From Parvibium lacunae (GTDB lineage Bacteria > Pseudomonadota > Gammaproteobacteria > Burkholderiales > Burkholderiaceae_D), in the NCBI RefSeq assembly GCF_003335215.1, contig NZ_QPGB01000002.1, positions 558,001 through 622,000 of the forward strand: a stretch of 64,000 nt of DNA, read 5' to 3'. The notes under the pieces were generated by a model. The model did not search any database. It was not told the DNA's origin and saw only the letters and a program-made list of their open reading frames with translations. Every line of letters starts with the position of its first letter. Position 1 is the stretch's first letter. Below are positions 17,332 to 25,592 of this stretch, piece after piece. The position numbers and the translations under genes were made by a program.

Positions 17332-18558
17332 AGTTTAAATCATTGAGATATGCGCACTAGCCGGAACTTTCCTGTATGCAATCCACCGCCTCCGCCCAGT
17401 TTAAATCATTGAGATATGCGCACTAGCCGGAACACAAGTCACCGATGTACGCACGATTACCCAAGTTTAAATCATTGAGATATGCGCACTAGCCGGAACT
17501 AATCGTCTTTAATGTAAGGCGTTAAAACGAGTTTAAATCATTGAGATATGCGCACTAGCCGGAACGACTGGATTAAATTGGTTACGCTTGGCCACAGTTT
17601 AAATCATTGAGATATGCGCACTAGCCGGAACAGTGAACATTGTCACTGGAATGTGGGCTGAAGTTTAAATCATTGAGATATGCGCACTAGCCGGAACGAT
17701 GCATCTACGGACAACTGGGACAAGTGGAGTTTAAATCATTGAGATATGCGCACTAGCCGGAACAAATGTATGCGCCGTACCGCTATTGATGCCAGTTTAA
17801 ATCATTGAGATATGCGCACTAGCCGGAACCTTACCCGCCCGCAAGACAATCTTTCTTTGAGTTTAAATCATTGAGATATGCGCACTAGCCGGAACCTAAT
17901 CCCGCCATTTAACGCCTCATCCAGAAGTTTAAATCATTGAGATATGCGCACTAGCCGGAACTGTAAATCCCGCATGCTCAAAAGCAGCTAAAGTTTAAAT
18001 CATTGAGATATGCGCACTAGCCGGAACGGGCGCTTTGGATAAGCCGCTAAAGTCACTAGTTTAAATCATTGAGATATGCGCACTAGCCGGAACGGTATGC
18101 CTGAAATTCCTAATTTGTTTTGCAGTTTAAATCATTGAGATATGCGCACTAGCCGGAACTATCAATAGATGGTGTTTTACCGACGCTTGAGTTTAAATCA
18201 TTGAGATATGCGCACTAGCCGGAACCGCAACGAAATGATGAACATTCACACTGAGAGTTTAAATCATTGAGATATGCGCACTAGCCGGAACTCAAAGGAG
18301 ACGAGAAAGGCGCTTTCGGACAGTTTAAATCATTGAGATATGCGCACTAGCCGGAACGCTTGAGGTCCTGGAACGACAAAGCGTTTTAGTTTAAATCATT
18401 GAGATATGCGCACTAGCCGGAACAGATAAAGCTAAACCGTACTTTTCAATGCAGTTTAAATCATTGAGATATGCGCACTAGCCGGAACACTCTAGTTTCG
18501 GTTCTGGTTCTGGTTCTGGAGTTTAAATCATTGAGATATGCGCACTCATCAAGCGAAT

Positions 18559-18714
18559 TTAAGCCTGATCACTTTTCTTGATCAACCCTGCCAATAGCTT
18601 ATTGACGGGTTTATTTTTTTGGGTGCCGTTTCCTTTGCTATCGCGGGCGCTGGCTTGTTTTTGCTGGTTTTCAATTTTCTTGCCGCGCTGCTTTTGCATG
18701 TCGGTAAATTTCAT
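18559..18714 (-). CDS. Small basic hypothetical protein (51 aa)
   Basis: A short frame starting MKFTDMQKQRGKKIENQQ and ending LLAGLIKKSDQA, rich in Lys, Gln and Asn with no hydrophobic segment. Support for it being real: an AGGAA ribosome binding site about eight bases before the ATG, a start nine bases after the stop of the potassium channel gene on the same strand, and no competing frame. It stops only 12 bases before the truncated CRISPR repeat, and no terminator lies between. I do not recognise the family. Confidence 0.6.
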   Translation of the reverse strand: MKFTDMQKQRGKKIENQQKQASARDSKGNGTQKNKPVNKLLAGLIKKSDQA

Positions 18715-18723
18715 GGCGGGTTC

Positions 18724-19497
18724 CTAGTCTGTCTTTGGCTGATCAGCCTTTATTGTACTGGATGGGGGCGCTGCGGCCGCTGTCGGCAAGCGCTGAATCT
18801 CTTGTCGCAGGGCGGCGATTTCGGCGTGCAGGGTACGCATGTTGTGGTGCAGCTCACGCTGGAGCTTTTTTTCATCTTCGCCAATCAGCAAAGCGGCGAA
18901 ATAGGCAGTAACGACCGATAAAAACGTAAAGCCCGAAAGCACGGTAAACACAGCCAGCAAGCGCGCCGCATGGCTGGTAGGCACAATGTCGCCATAGCCC
19001 ACTGTTGAGCCAGTGACAAAGGCGAGCCAGAGTCCATCCAGGTAGCTGGTTGCGGTTGGCTCTAGCCAATAAAAACCCAAGCCGGCGAGCAGCATGCCTG
19101 CTACGGCAAGTAACAAGATCAGGCTAATGCCACGCTGGGCCAACAGTTGCCGCACACACTGTAAGAGCGCCACAAACACGAGTAGCGAGTAAAGCACCCG
19201 AGCAGGCCAAAGCAAGCTATCGGGCAGGGGTAGCCAAAGCAGGGCCACCATGCCGCATGCGCCCAGCCAAAGCAGCCAGTTTAGGCCGTGCTGTTGCCAC
19301 CAGCGATGCTGCCCCTGCGGCCAGTAGCCAGGGTAGAGTAAGCCTGTCCAGAGCAGGGCTTGCAGGCCATATAGGCTGGCGCCCAACAGTTCCAAGCGGG
19401 GGCTGGGTGGCGCGAGTAACAGATAAAACGCGGGCGTGGCTAATAGCAAGGCCAGTAAACGCGTTGCGATGTGTAACGGGGTGTGCTGGCTTGTCAT
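18724..19497 (-). CDS. Voltage-gated-like potassium channel protein (Kch/ion_trans_2 family)
   Basis: A 257-residue inner-membrane protein with about six hydrophobic segments. The pore loop holds the K+ selectivity filter TVGYGD at 165-170 (FVTGSTVGYGDIVPTSHAAR), followed by the last transmembrane helix. A cytoplasmic coiled coil (about 205-238, EDEKKLQRELHHNMRTLHAE) ends in a Pro/Ala-rich tail. There is no RCK/TrkA-N regulatory domain and no obvious Arg-rich S4, so voltage sensing is unproven. The small basic gene follows after nine bases. Confidence 0.88.
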   Translation of the reverse strand: MTSQHTPLHIATRLLALLLATPAFYLLLAPPSPRLELLGASLYGLQALLWTGLLYPGYWPQGQHRWWQQHGLNWLLWLGACGMVALLWLPLPDSLLWPARVLYSLLVFVALLQCVRQLLAQRGISLILLLAVAGMLLAGLGFYWLEPTATSYLDGLWLAFVTGSTVGYGDIVPTSHAARLLAVFTVLSGFTFLSVVTAYFAALLIGEDEKKLQRELHHNMRTLHAEIAALRQEIQRLPTAAAAPPSSTIKADQPKTD

Positions 19498-19631
19498 AGG
19501 CGGTCAGGGTTGATCTAGCGCAATAGCATGCATGATGACGCGCAACCACCCGCTGTCCTTTGCGGTATATCAAATCCAAGCCTTACCCGGCAGCTAGCAT
19601 GTAAGGGCACGATCTTGATAAGGAGCAGACC

Positions 19632-20069
19632 ATGTTTAAGAAAATCTTAGTGCCCACCGATGGGTCCGAGCTGGCCGAAAAAGCCGTGCAAGGGGCAATT
19701 GCCTTTGCCCAAAGCACAGGCGCTGAAGTGGTGGGCTTAACGGTGATTGACCCTTACCCAACGCAAGGGGCGATTGAGTATGTGCCGGTGCAATCGTTTG
19801 ATGTGTATTTGGCAAAAATGGAAGATGTCGCGCAAACACGCTTGCTTGCCGTAACCCAGCGTGCCCAAGCGGCACAGGTTAAAGCAACCACGGTGGTGAA
19901 AAAAACCTTCAGCCCCTATGAGGCGATTATTGAAACCGCCGAAGCGGAAGGCTGCGATGTGATCTTTATGGCCTCGCACGGGCGCTCTGGCGTCGGGGCG
20001 TTGTTACTGGGCAGTGAAACTCAAAAGGTGCTAGCGCATACCTCGCTGCCGGTGCTGGTTTACCGCTAG
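19632..20069 (+). CDS. Universal stress protein UspA family
   Basis: A 145-residue single-domain Usp protein. The N terminus FKKILVPTDGSELAEKAVQG and the ATP-binding motif ASHGRSGVGALLLGSETQKVL (split here by one Gly-rich loop) are those of the ATP-binding class. It is a cytoplasmic dimer linked to stress and energy limitation. An AAGGAG ribosome binding site precedes the ATG. It diverges from the potassium channel gene, and the 134 bases between them must hold both promoters. Confidence 0.93.
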   Translation: MFKKILVPTDGSELAEKAVQGAIAFAQSTGAEVVGLTVIDPYPTQGAIEYVPVQSFDVYLAKMEDVAQTRLLAVTQRAQAAQVKATTVVKKTFSPYEAIIETAEAEGCDVIFMASHGRSGVGALLLGSETQKVLAHTSLPVLVYR

Positions 20070-20116
20070 GGGGTGGCGTTGCCCGCAAGGCGCTGTTGGC
20101 AGCGTAAAATGCGGGC

Positions 20117-20956
20117 ATGCATACTTATTTAATTGGTGATCTGCAAGGGTGTTGTGGCGATCTACAGCGCCTGCTCGACACCCTGACCTTTACAGCACAA
20201 GATTCGCTCTGGTGTGTGGGCGATTTGGTGAACCGTGGCCCCGCGTCACTGGCGACGCTGCGCCTGCTCAAAAGCTTGGGCGGCAGGGTGCAATGCGTGC
20301 TGGGTAACCATGACTTGCACTTACTGGCGGTGGCCGCGGGCGTGCGCCCGGCGAATGCGAGTGATACCTTGCAAGCGATTTTATCGGCACCCGACCGCGA
20401 CGAGCTGCTCACATGGCTACGCCACCAGCCGCTTGCCCACTTGGGCGAGTGCTACGGCGAACGGTTGCTCATGGTGCATGCCGGGGTGTTGCCCAGTTGG
20501 TCGGTTGCCGACACCTTGGGCTATGCCGCCGAGGTCGCCAGCCTCTTGCGCGGGCCAGACTATGTCGATTTTTTGCGAGAAATGTATGGCAATACGCCAG
20601 CGCAATGGCAGCCTGATTTACGCGGTGCGGCACGCTGGCGAGCGATAGTCAATGCGCTAACCCGCTTGCGCTTTTGTCGGCCAACTGGCGAAATGGATTT
20701 CGCCACCAAAGAAGGCGCAGGCAGTGCTCCAGCGGGCTTCCTGCCTTGGTTTGAAGTCCCAGGGCGGGCCAGCGCGGACACTACAATCGTTTTCGGGCAT
20801 TGGTCAACCCTGGGTCTGCGCAATGTGCCAGGCTTAATCGCGCTCGATACGGGCTGCGTTTGGGGGGGGCAGCTTACGGCTTGCCGCCCTAATGGCGATG
20901 TCACCAAACGACACTTTTTTCAGGTTTCGTGCGCCCAACATCAACGCCCGAGTTAG
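20117..20956 (+). CDS. apaH: Bis(5'-nucleosyl)-tetraphosphatase, symmetrical
   Basis: A 279-residue calcineurin-like phosphoesterase that splits Ap4A to two ADP. The metal motifs run in family order: [11 protein letters not shown] (residues 7-17), [15 protein letters not shown], and [13 protein letters not shown]. In other proteobacteria it also removes Np4 caps from RNA. It stands alone here, 47 bases after uspA. It is not in the ksgA-apaG operon found in enterobacteria. Confidence 0.95.
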   Translation: MHTYLIGDLQGCCGDLQRLLDTLTFTAQDSLWCVGDLVNRGPASLATLRLLKSLGGRVQCVLGNHDLHLLAVAAGVRPANASDTLQAILSAPDRDELLTWLRHQPLAHLGECYGERLLMVHAGVLPSWSVADTLGYAAEVASLLRGPDYVDFLREMYGNTPAQWQPDLRGAARWRAIVNALTRLRFCRPTGEMDFATKEGAGSAPAGFLPWFEVPGRASADTTIVFGHWSTLGLRNVPGLIALDTGCVWGGQLTACRPNGDVTKRHFFQVSCAQHQRPS

Positions 20957-21014
20957 CCTAAAATAGGGCCAGCCCGTTTGCTGTGGGCACACTTACTATT
21001 TTTGGAGTTTAACT

Positions 21015-21929
21015 ATGGCCAGCCTACCCTCGACCTTGAGTTTCCCCCGCCTGCACACCGCTACCGCGCTGAAGTATGCCGGCATCAGTTTTATTGCGGG
21101 GGCAGTTAACCACGGTTTCTTTTCGGAAAGCCGCTCCTTTGTCACCGCCGCCATCGGTATGGTGGCCTTTGTGTTGGGCACTTGGCTTGATCATCAGCAT
21201 GGGGAAGAAAACGCCCGCTCGCTATTCCAGCAAATTTTGATTGGGGCGCTATTTTCAATCGGGCTTGGCTTTTTTACCGGCGGCTTGCAACATTTTCCTG
21301 ACTCGCCAGGGCGCAGTCTGTGGGTCGTGCCCTTGGGCTTCACTGTCTCTATTTTTGCTTTGGCACAAATCCAGCAAATCCGCTGGCAGCGCCGCGCTTG
21401 GCTGTATGCCGTGCTGGCAAGTGCGGTGGTGTTGGCTGGCTCTTATGCAACGTATCGGGTCTATGCTGGCCACGCAGACGACCACAGCCACAGCCTGATT
21501 GGCGAGCCAGGGCAGGCCGCGAATGTGACGCATACGATGTCGATGGACATGAACGACACCATGCGTTTCAGCCACGATGACATTGAGGTTACGCAGGGCG
21601 ATACGATCCGCTTTGTGATCCGCAACACAGGTAAATTGCCGCATGAGTTTGTGTTGGGCACGCGTGAGGAGCTTGCTGCCCACGCAAAAGAAATGGCTGA
21701 GCACGCGGCTCAAGGGCACGCTATGCCGCACGATGAACCGAATATGCTGAGTGTTGCGCCGGGCGAAACGAAAACGCTCATTTGGCAATTTACCCAACCC
21801 GGGGTGGTTGATTTCGCTTGTTTGATTGCAGGCCATTTCGAAGCCGGCATGAAAGGGCGCGTGGTGGTCAGAGCCAATCCTGCGCTACAGGCCAGCGGCG
21901 GGCATAGCCACGGTGGGCATAGCCACTAA
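21015..21929 (+). CDS. Membrane protein fused to a C-terminal cupredoxin (type 1 copper) domain
   Basis: A 304-residue protein. The N-terminal half has about five hydrophobic segments (residues 20-32, 42-57, 74-92, 102-118, 129-148). The C-terminal half (about 170-288) is plastocyanin-like with the type 1 copper ligands His210 (KLPHEF), Cys269, His274 and Met279 (FACLIAGHFEAGM). An insert at 223-239 and the C terminus (HSHGGHSH) are rich in His and Met. Free-standing relatives are periplasmic copper-tolerance proteins of the CopI type. Tethering to the inner membrane is inferred. It ends four bases from plsC on the other strand. Confidence 0.85.
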   Translation: MASLPSTLSFPRLHTATALKYAGISFIAGAVNHGFFSESRSFVTAAIGMVAFVLGTWLDHQHGEENARSLFQQILIGALFSIGLGFFTGGLQHFPDSPGRSLWVVPLGFTVSIFALAQIQQIRWQRRAWLYAVLASAVVLAGSYATYRVYAGHADDHSHSLIGEPGQAANVTHTMSMDMNDTMRFSHDDIEVTQGDTIRFVIRNTGKLPHEFVLGTREELAAHAKEMAEHAAQGHAMPHDEPNMLSVAPGETKTLIWQFTQPGVVDFACLIAGHFEAGMKGRVVVRANPALQASGGHSHGGHSH

Positions 21930-21933
21930 AGCC

Positions 21934-22710
21934 TTATGCGTGGGGTTTGGTAGGCTCGTGGACGACGAAACCCGTTTGCGCCACAATCGCTTCCTGCGCA
22001 GCATGAGCCAGCTCATGGCGTGAGCTGGCGCTGGCAAAGGGGGGCAGCACATCCAGCCGTGCCGTCAGGCCCCCTTGGCTGGCCGCGCCCCACATGGCGC
22101 ACATGGTTTGCCACATGGTGATTTGGCCGGAATAATCCACCGCCTTGGCGAGCTGGCCCTGTGCGTTGAAGTAGCGCAGGGCCACAGGCACCAGCGGCAC
22201 GCCAGCATCAAGTGCGGGTTGTAGCAAGTTGGCATGGAAGGGTAAGAGGTGCATGCCGTTCGTGGTGGTTCCCTCTGGAAAACAGGCAATCCGCGCCCCT
22301 TGCTGCAATAGGTGACGGGTTTTCTCATTCACTGCCCGCACCGCATGTCGTTTACCCCGTTCTATAAAAATGGTGCCGGTGCGGGCACAGAGATAGCCAA
22401 TCACTGGCCAGCGCGCAATGTCGGCTTTGGCAATGAAGTAAACCGGCCGGAAGCTGTTCAGGACGTAAATATCAATCCAGGAAATATGATTGAGCACCAG
22501 CAATGCGCCGCCGGGCGGCAATGCTTCGGGGTGATTAACCTGCAAGCGGATGCTGAAGATTCGCAAAATATGCCGCGACCACCAACGCACAAGGCTAAGC
22601 CGGGCTGACTCTGGGAGCAGGGGGAAGCCAAAGGTCACCAGAAATAAACCTAGCATCAATAACCCGAGTAGCTGTGTTAAACCAGACAAGCGCCGGAGGA
22701 AAATACGCAT
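21934..22710 (-). CDS. plsC: 1-acyl-sn-glycerol-3-phosphate acyltransferase (PlsC family)
   Basis: A 258-residue membrane acyltransferase. Two hydrophobic stretches lie at the N terminus (about 12-32). The catalytic HX4D motif is His75-Asp80 (NHISWID), and the acceptor-binding motif is FPEGTT at 144-149. It would convert lysophosphatidic acid to phosphatidic acid. It could instead be an ornithine-lipid (OlsA-type) acyltransferase, since the family cannot be split by sequence reading alone. It is 15 bases downstream of pyrC' on the same strand. Confidence 0.88.
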   Translation of the reverse strand: MRIFLRRLSGLTQLLGLLMLGLFLVTFGFPLLPESARLSLVRWWSRHILRIFSIRLQVNHPEALPPGGALLVLNHISWIDIYVLNSFRPVYFIAKADIARWPVIGYLCARTGTIFIERGKRHAVRAVNEKTRHLLQQGARIACFPEGTTTNGMHLLPFHANLLQPALDAGVPLVPVALRYFNAQGQLAKAVDYSGQITMWQTMCAMWGAASQGGLTARLDVLPPFASASSRHELAHAAQEAIVAQTGFVVHEPTKPHA

Positions 22711-22725
22711 TGGGTTGGCCTCGGG

Positions 22726-24018
22726 TTAGTGCTGCTTGCGCTGAAACACGATTCGACCTTCTACCAGCGTATGGGTGACACGGCCCTGCAATTCGTAACC
22801 CAAAAATGGCGTATTACGCCCCTGGCTGACAAGCTCACTGGGCTGCACGGTCCAACTGGCGTGGGGATCAAAAATACAAATATCAGCCCGTGCCCCAAGT
22901 TGCAAAGTGCCCGCAGGCAAACCGAGTATGCGCGCTGCCTGATGGGTAATGGGTGCGAGGGCAGTGGCCCAGGCAGCCGGGCCTTGCTGCGCTTGGCTGC
23001 CCCACTTCAGGCTAAGCGGCAGGAGCAGCTCTAACCCCGTGGCGCCCGCTTCGGCTTCGCCAAAAGGCAGGGCTTTTTGGTCGTCATCTACGGGGGTGTG
23101 GTCGGAGCAAATGGCATCAATGGTGCCATCGCGCAGACCGGCATGAATGGCATCACGATCCCGCTGTTCGCGCAGTGGTGGCATGAGCTTGGCTTGGGGG
23201 TCAAAGTAGCCAATATCCATATCGGTCAAATGCACATGGTGAATGCCAACATCGGCGGTGACGGGCAGGCCTTCGGCCTTAGCCCGGCGCACGAGCTCAA
23301 TGCCAGCGGCCGATGATAAACGGCATAAGTGAACACGCGCCTGGGTTTGCCGAATCAGCTCAAACAAGGTGTGCAGGGCAATCGTTTCAGCGCTAACTGG
23401 AATGCCCGACAAGCCCATGCGGCTGGCAAGCGCGCCGGCGTGGGCGACCCCGCCGTGTGCTAGGGTGGCTTCTTGGGGCCTGAGCCAAACCGGGTAGTCG
23501 AAGGTTTTGGCATATTGCAGCGCGCGTTGCAACACTTGTAAATCACCCAGGGGCGCATCGGCATGCGAAAACGCTTTACAACCGGCTTCGGTGAGCTCGG
23601 CCATTTCGGTGAGTTGTTTGCCTTGCAACCCAACAGTGAGCGCCCCCACCGGGTAAACCTGCGCTTGCGCCAGCTGTTGGGTGCGGTGTTTGAGCATTTC
23701 AACCAAGCCGGGTTCATCGAGTACGGGATCAGTATCAGGGGGGCAAGCCAGGCTGGTCACACCACCGGCGACGGCGGCTTGCATTTCGGATTCGAGGGTA
23801 GCGCGATATTCTTGCCCAGGCTCACGCAAGCGGGCCGCCAAGTCAACCAAGCCAGGGGCGACCACTTGGCCTTGCGCATCGATCACGAGGTCAGCGTGAA
23901 AGCCGGCTGGCGCCGCGCCATGTGCGGCAATTTTACCGTTGGCCAGATAGAGATCATGTTGCGCACAGAGGGGTTGCGAGGGATCAATGACCCAGCCATT
24001 TTTAATCTGAACATTCAT
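22726..24018 (-). CDS. pyrC': Dihydroorotase-like protein PyrC', probably catalytically inactive
   Basis: A 430-residue amidohydrolase-fold protein directly after pyrB. Active dihydroorotases carry DxHxHLREPG. Here residues 59-68 read DLAARLREPG, so both zinc-binding His are replaced (Ala61, Arg63). The substrate Asn region is also altered (CPPDTDP). In Pseudomonas such pyrC' products are structural partners needed to assemble active aspartate transcarbamoylase. An in-frame GTG five codons upstream exists, but GGAG nine bases before the ATG at 24018 favours that start. Confidence 0.9.
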   Translation of the reverse strand: MNVQIKNGWVIDPSQPLCAQHDLYLANGKIAAHGAAPAGFHADLVIDAQGQVVAPGLVDLAARLREPGQEYRATLESEMQAAVAGGVTSLACPPDTDPVLDEPGLVEMLKHRTQQLAQAQVYPVGALTVGLQGKQLTEMAELTEAGCKAFSHADAPLGDLQVLQRALQYAKTFDYPVWLRPQEATLAHGGVAHAGALASRMGLSGIPVSAETIALHTLFELIRQTQARVHLCRLSSAAGIELVRRAKAEGLPVTADVGIHHVHLTDMDIGYFDPQAKLMPPLREQRDRDAIHAGLRDGTIDAICSDHTPVDDDQKALPFGEAEAGATGLELLLPLSLKWGSQAQQGPAAWATALAPITHQAARILGLPAGTLQLGARADICIFDPHASWTVQPSELVSQGRNTPFLGYELQGRVTHTLVEGRIVFQRKQH

Positions 24019-24066
24019 CTTGTCTGTCTCCACGCTTCTAGCGGCAAGTGTTGGTCTTGAGAGGCT

Positions 24067-25035
24067 TTAAGTATTGGTATTGCCCGCCAAAATGCTCATT
24101 ACCGCCATGCGGCAGGCAATGCCAAACGTGACTTGCGGCAAAATCACGGATTGCGGGCCATCGGCCACCGCCGAGTCGATCTCAACCCCACGATTCATCG
24201 GGCCAGGGTGCATCACGATTGCGTCTGGTTTGGCGAGGGCGAGTTTTTCGGGGGTGAGGCCATAGTGTTTGAAATATTCGCCCGCCGAGGGCAGCAAGGC
24301 ACCGCGCATGCGTTCGTGTTGTAGCCGCAGCATGATGATTACATCAACATCGCGCAGCCCAGCGGCCATGTCGGTGTAGAGGTGAACCCCCATGCTGGTT
24401 AGGGTACTCGGCACCAGGGTACGCGGGCCAATCGCGCGGATTTCCGGCACCCCGAGCGTGGTTAAGGCATGAATATCAGAGCGCGCCACCCGAGAATGCA
24501 GAATGTCGCCGACAATCGCCACGCGCAGTTGAGTGAAGTCTTTTTTGTAGTGGCGTATGGTGTACATGTCGAGCAAACCTTGCGTGGGGTGCGCGTGCCG
24601 CCCATCGCCTGCATTGATAACATGAATATGCTGCTGGCCGGTTTTATTGAGATGCTGAGCGATCATGAATGGCGCGCCACTCTGGCTATGCCGAACCACA
24701 AAGGTATCGGCTTGCATGGCCGCCAGGTTATCAATGGTGTCGAGTAGGGATTCACCTTTCGCGGTGCTAGAGGTGCTGACATCGAGATTCACCACATCGG
24801 CCGACAGGCGCTTGGCCGCGATTTCAAAGGTGGTGCGGGTGCGCGTGGAGTTCTCGAAAAAGAGGTTAAACACCGATTGCCCGCGCAACAGCGGAACATT
24901 TTTAACTTCACGCTGGTTAACCGTCAGGAAGGAAGCCGCGGTATCGAGTATCTGTAGCAGAATCCTTTTGGGTAGCCCTTCTAGGGTGAGCAGGTGCGTC
25001 AACTCGCCAGCTTGATTGAGTTGGGGGTGTTTCAT
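24067..25035 (-). CDS. pyrB: Aspartate carbamoyltransferase catalytic subunit
   Basis: A 322-residue enzyme for the first committed step of pyrimidine synthesis. The carbamoyl-phosphate loop is [18 protein letters not shown], followed by the STAKGES loop and the aspartate-binding region [11 protein letters not shown]. Its ATG overlaps the pyrR stop by four bases, and pyrC' follows after about 48 bases. With an inactive PyrC' and no pyrI, it fits the class A ATCase arrangement of Pseudomonas. Confidence 0.96.
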   Translation of the reverse strand: MKHPQLNQAGELTHLLTLEGLPKRILLQILDTAASFLTVNQREVKNVPLLRGQSVFNLFFENSTRTRTTFEIAAKRLSADVVNLDVSTSSTAKGESLLDTIDNLAAMQADTFVVRHSQSGAPFMIAQHLNKTGQQHIHVINAGDGRHAHPTQGLLDMYTIRHYKKDFTQLRVAIVGDILHSRVARSDIHALTTLGVPEIRAIGPRTLVPSTLTSMGVHLYTDMAAGLRDVDVIIMLRLQHERMRGALLPSAGEYFKHYGLTPEKLALAKPDAIVMHPGPMNRGVEIDSAVADGPQSVILPQVTFGIACRMAVMSILAGNTNT

Positions 25036-25592
25036 GCGGCATCCTCTAAGGTGAGGGTGAAAGTGTATTCAGGTGAGCGCGCCAGCACCAGGCTCTGCTG
25101 GGGTTGCAAGGCCATCCGCGCACCAGCCAATTCGGCGTGGATAGGGAGCTGATGGCCGCCACGATCGACCAGTACCGCTAGGGTGACAGAGGCGGGACGA
25201 CCGTAATCAAAAATTTCATTCAAAACACCACGCACCGTCCGCCCGGTGTAGAGCACGTCATCAATCAGAATCAGGTGTTTGTCCGCAGTGCTAAATGGGA
25301 GATACGAGGGCTGAACATTCGGCCTTAAGCCACGGGCTTTGAGGTCATCGCGGTAAAAGGCACTGTCAATTTTACCGATCTCGGCATCAAGCGGGAAGCT
25401 TGCGCGTAGGTCTTGATGAAGCCGTTCTGCCAACCACACGCCACCCGTATGGATCCCAATCAGCCCGATCTGCTGATGTGCCTGATCTTCTCTGCTAGGC
25501 ATGCTCTCCAGGCGCGCCTGGAGGTTGTGGCTAAGCTGGGTTTTCAGATTGTCGTATAGCGATTCGGCATCAAGTAAGGTGACGTTTTTCAT
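25032..25592 (-). CDS. pyrR: PyrR bifunctional protein (pyrimidine regulator/uracil phosphoribosyltransferase-like)
   Basis: A 186-residue PRTase-fold protein. The PRPP-binding motif is [19 protein letters not shown] near residue 100. In Bacillus it binds pyr mRNA and attenuates transcription. Its role in Gram-negatives is less clear. The frame is open for 31 codons upstream, but the start at 25592 ([17 protein letters not shown]) fits the family. It overlaps the end of ruvX by 23 bases. No PyrR-type antiterminator was recognised ahead of pyrB. Confidence 0.92.
   Translation of the reverse strand: MKNVTLLDAESLYDNLKTQLSHNLQARLESMPSREDQAHQQIGLIGIHTGGVWLAERLHQDLRASFPLDAEIGKIDSAFYRDDLKARGLRPNVQPSYLPFSTADKHLILIDDVLYTGRTVRGVLNEIFDYGRPASVTLAVLVDRGGHQLPIHAELAGARMALQPQQSLVLARSPEYTFTLTLEDAA

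Larger units (their letters stand above)
16210..18546 (-). CRISPR. Type II-C CRISPR array: 36 repeats, 35 spacers
   Basis: Repeats are 36 bp with a 66-bp period. In crRNA (minus) orientation the repeat starts GTTCCGGCTAGTGCG and ends CAATGATTTAAACT. All 35 full copies looked identical. Spacers are 30 bp, except the last two at the high-coordinate end (29 and 31). The repeat at 18520-18546 keeps only 27 of 36 bases. crRNA sense is assigned to the minus strand from the tracrRNA antirepeat, the terminator at 16171-16198 and the truncated repeat at the other end. The repeat ends in TAAACT, a weak -10-like element placed as in Neisseria and Campylobacter repeats. Confidence 0.98.

Noticed and set aside
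11612-18546. Self-targeting spacers
   Set aside because: Reading the 35 spacers against the visible genes gave no obvious match in the window, but a real search was not possible.
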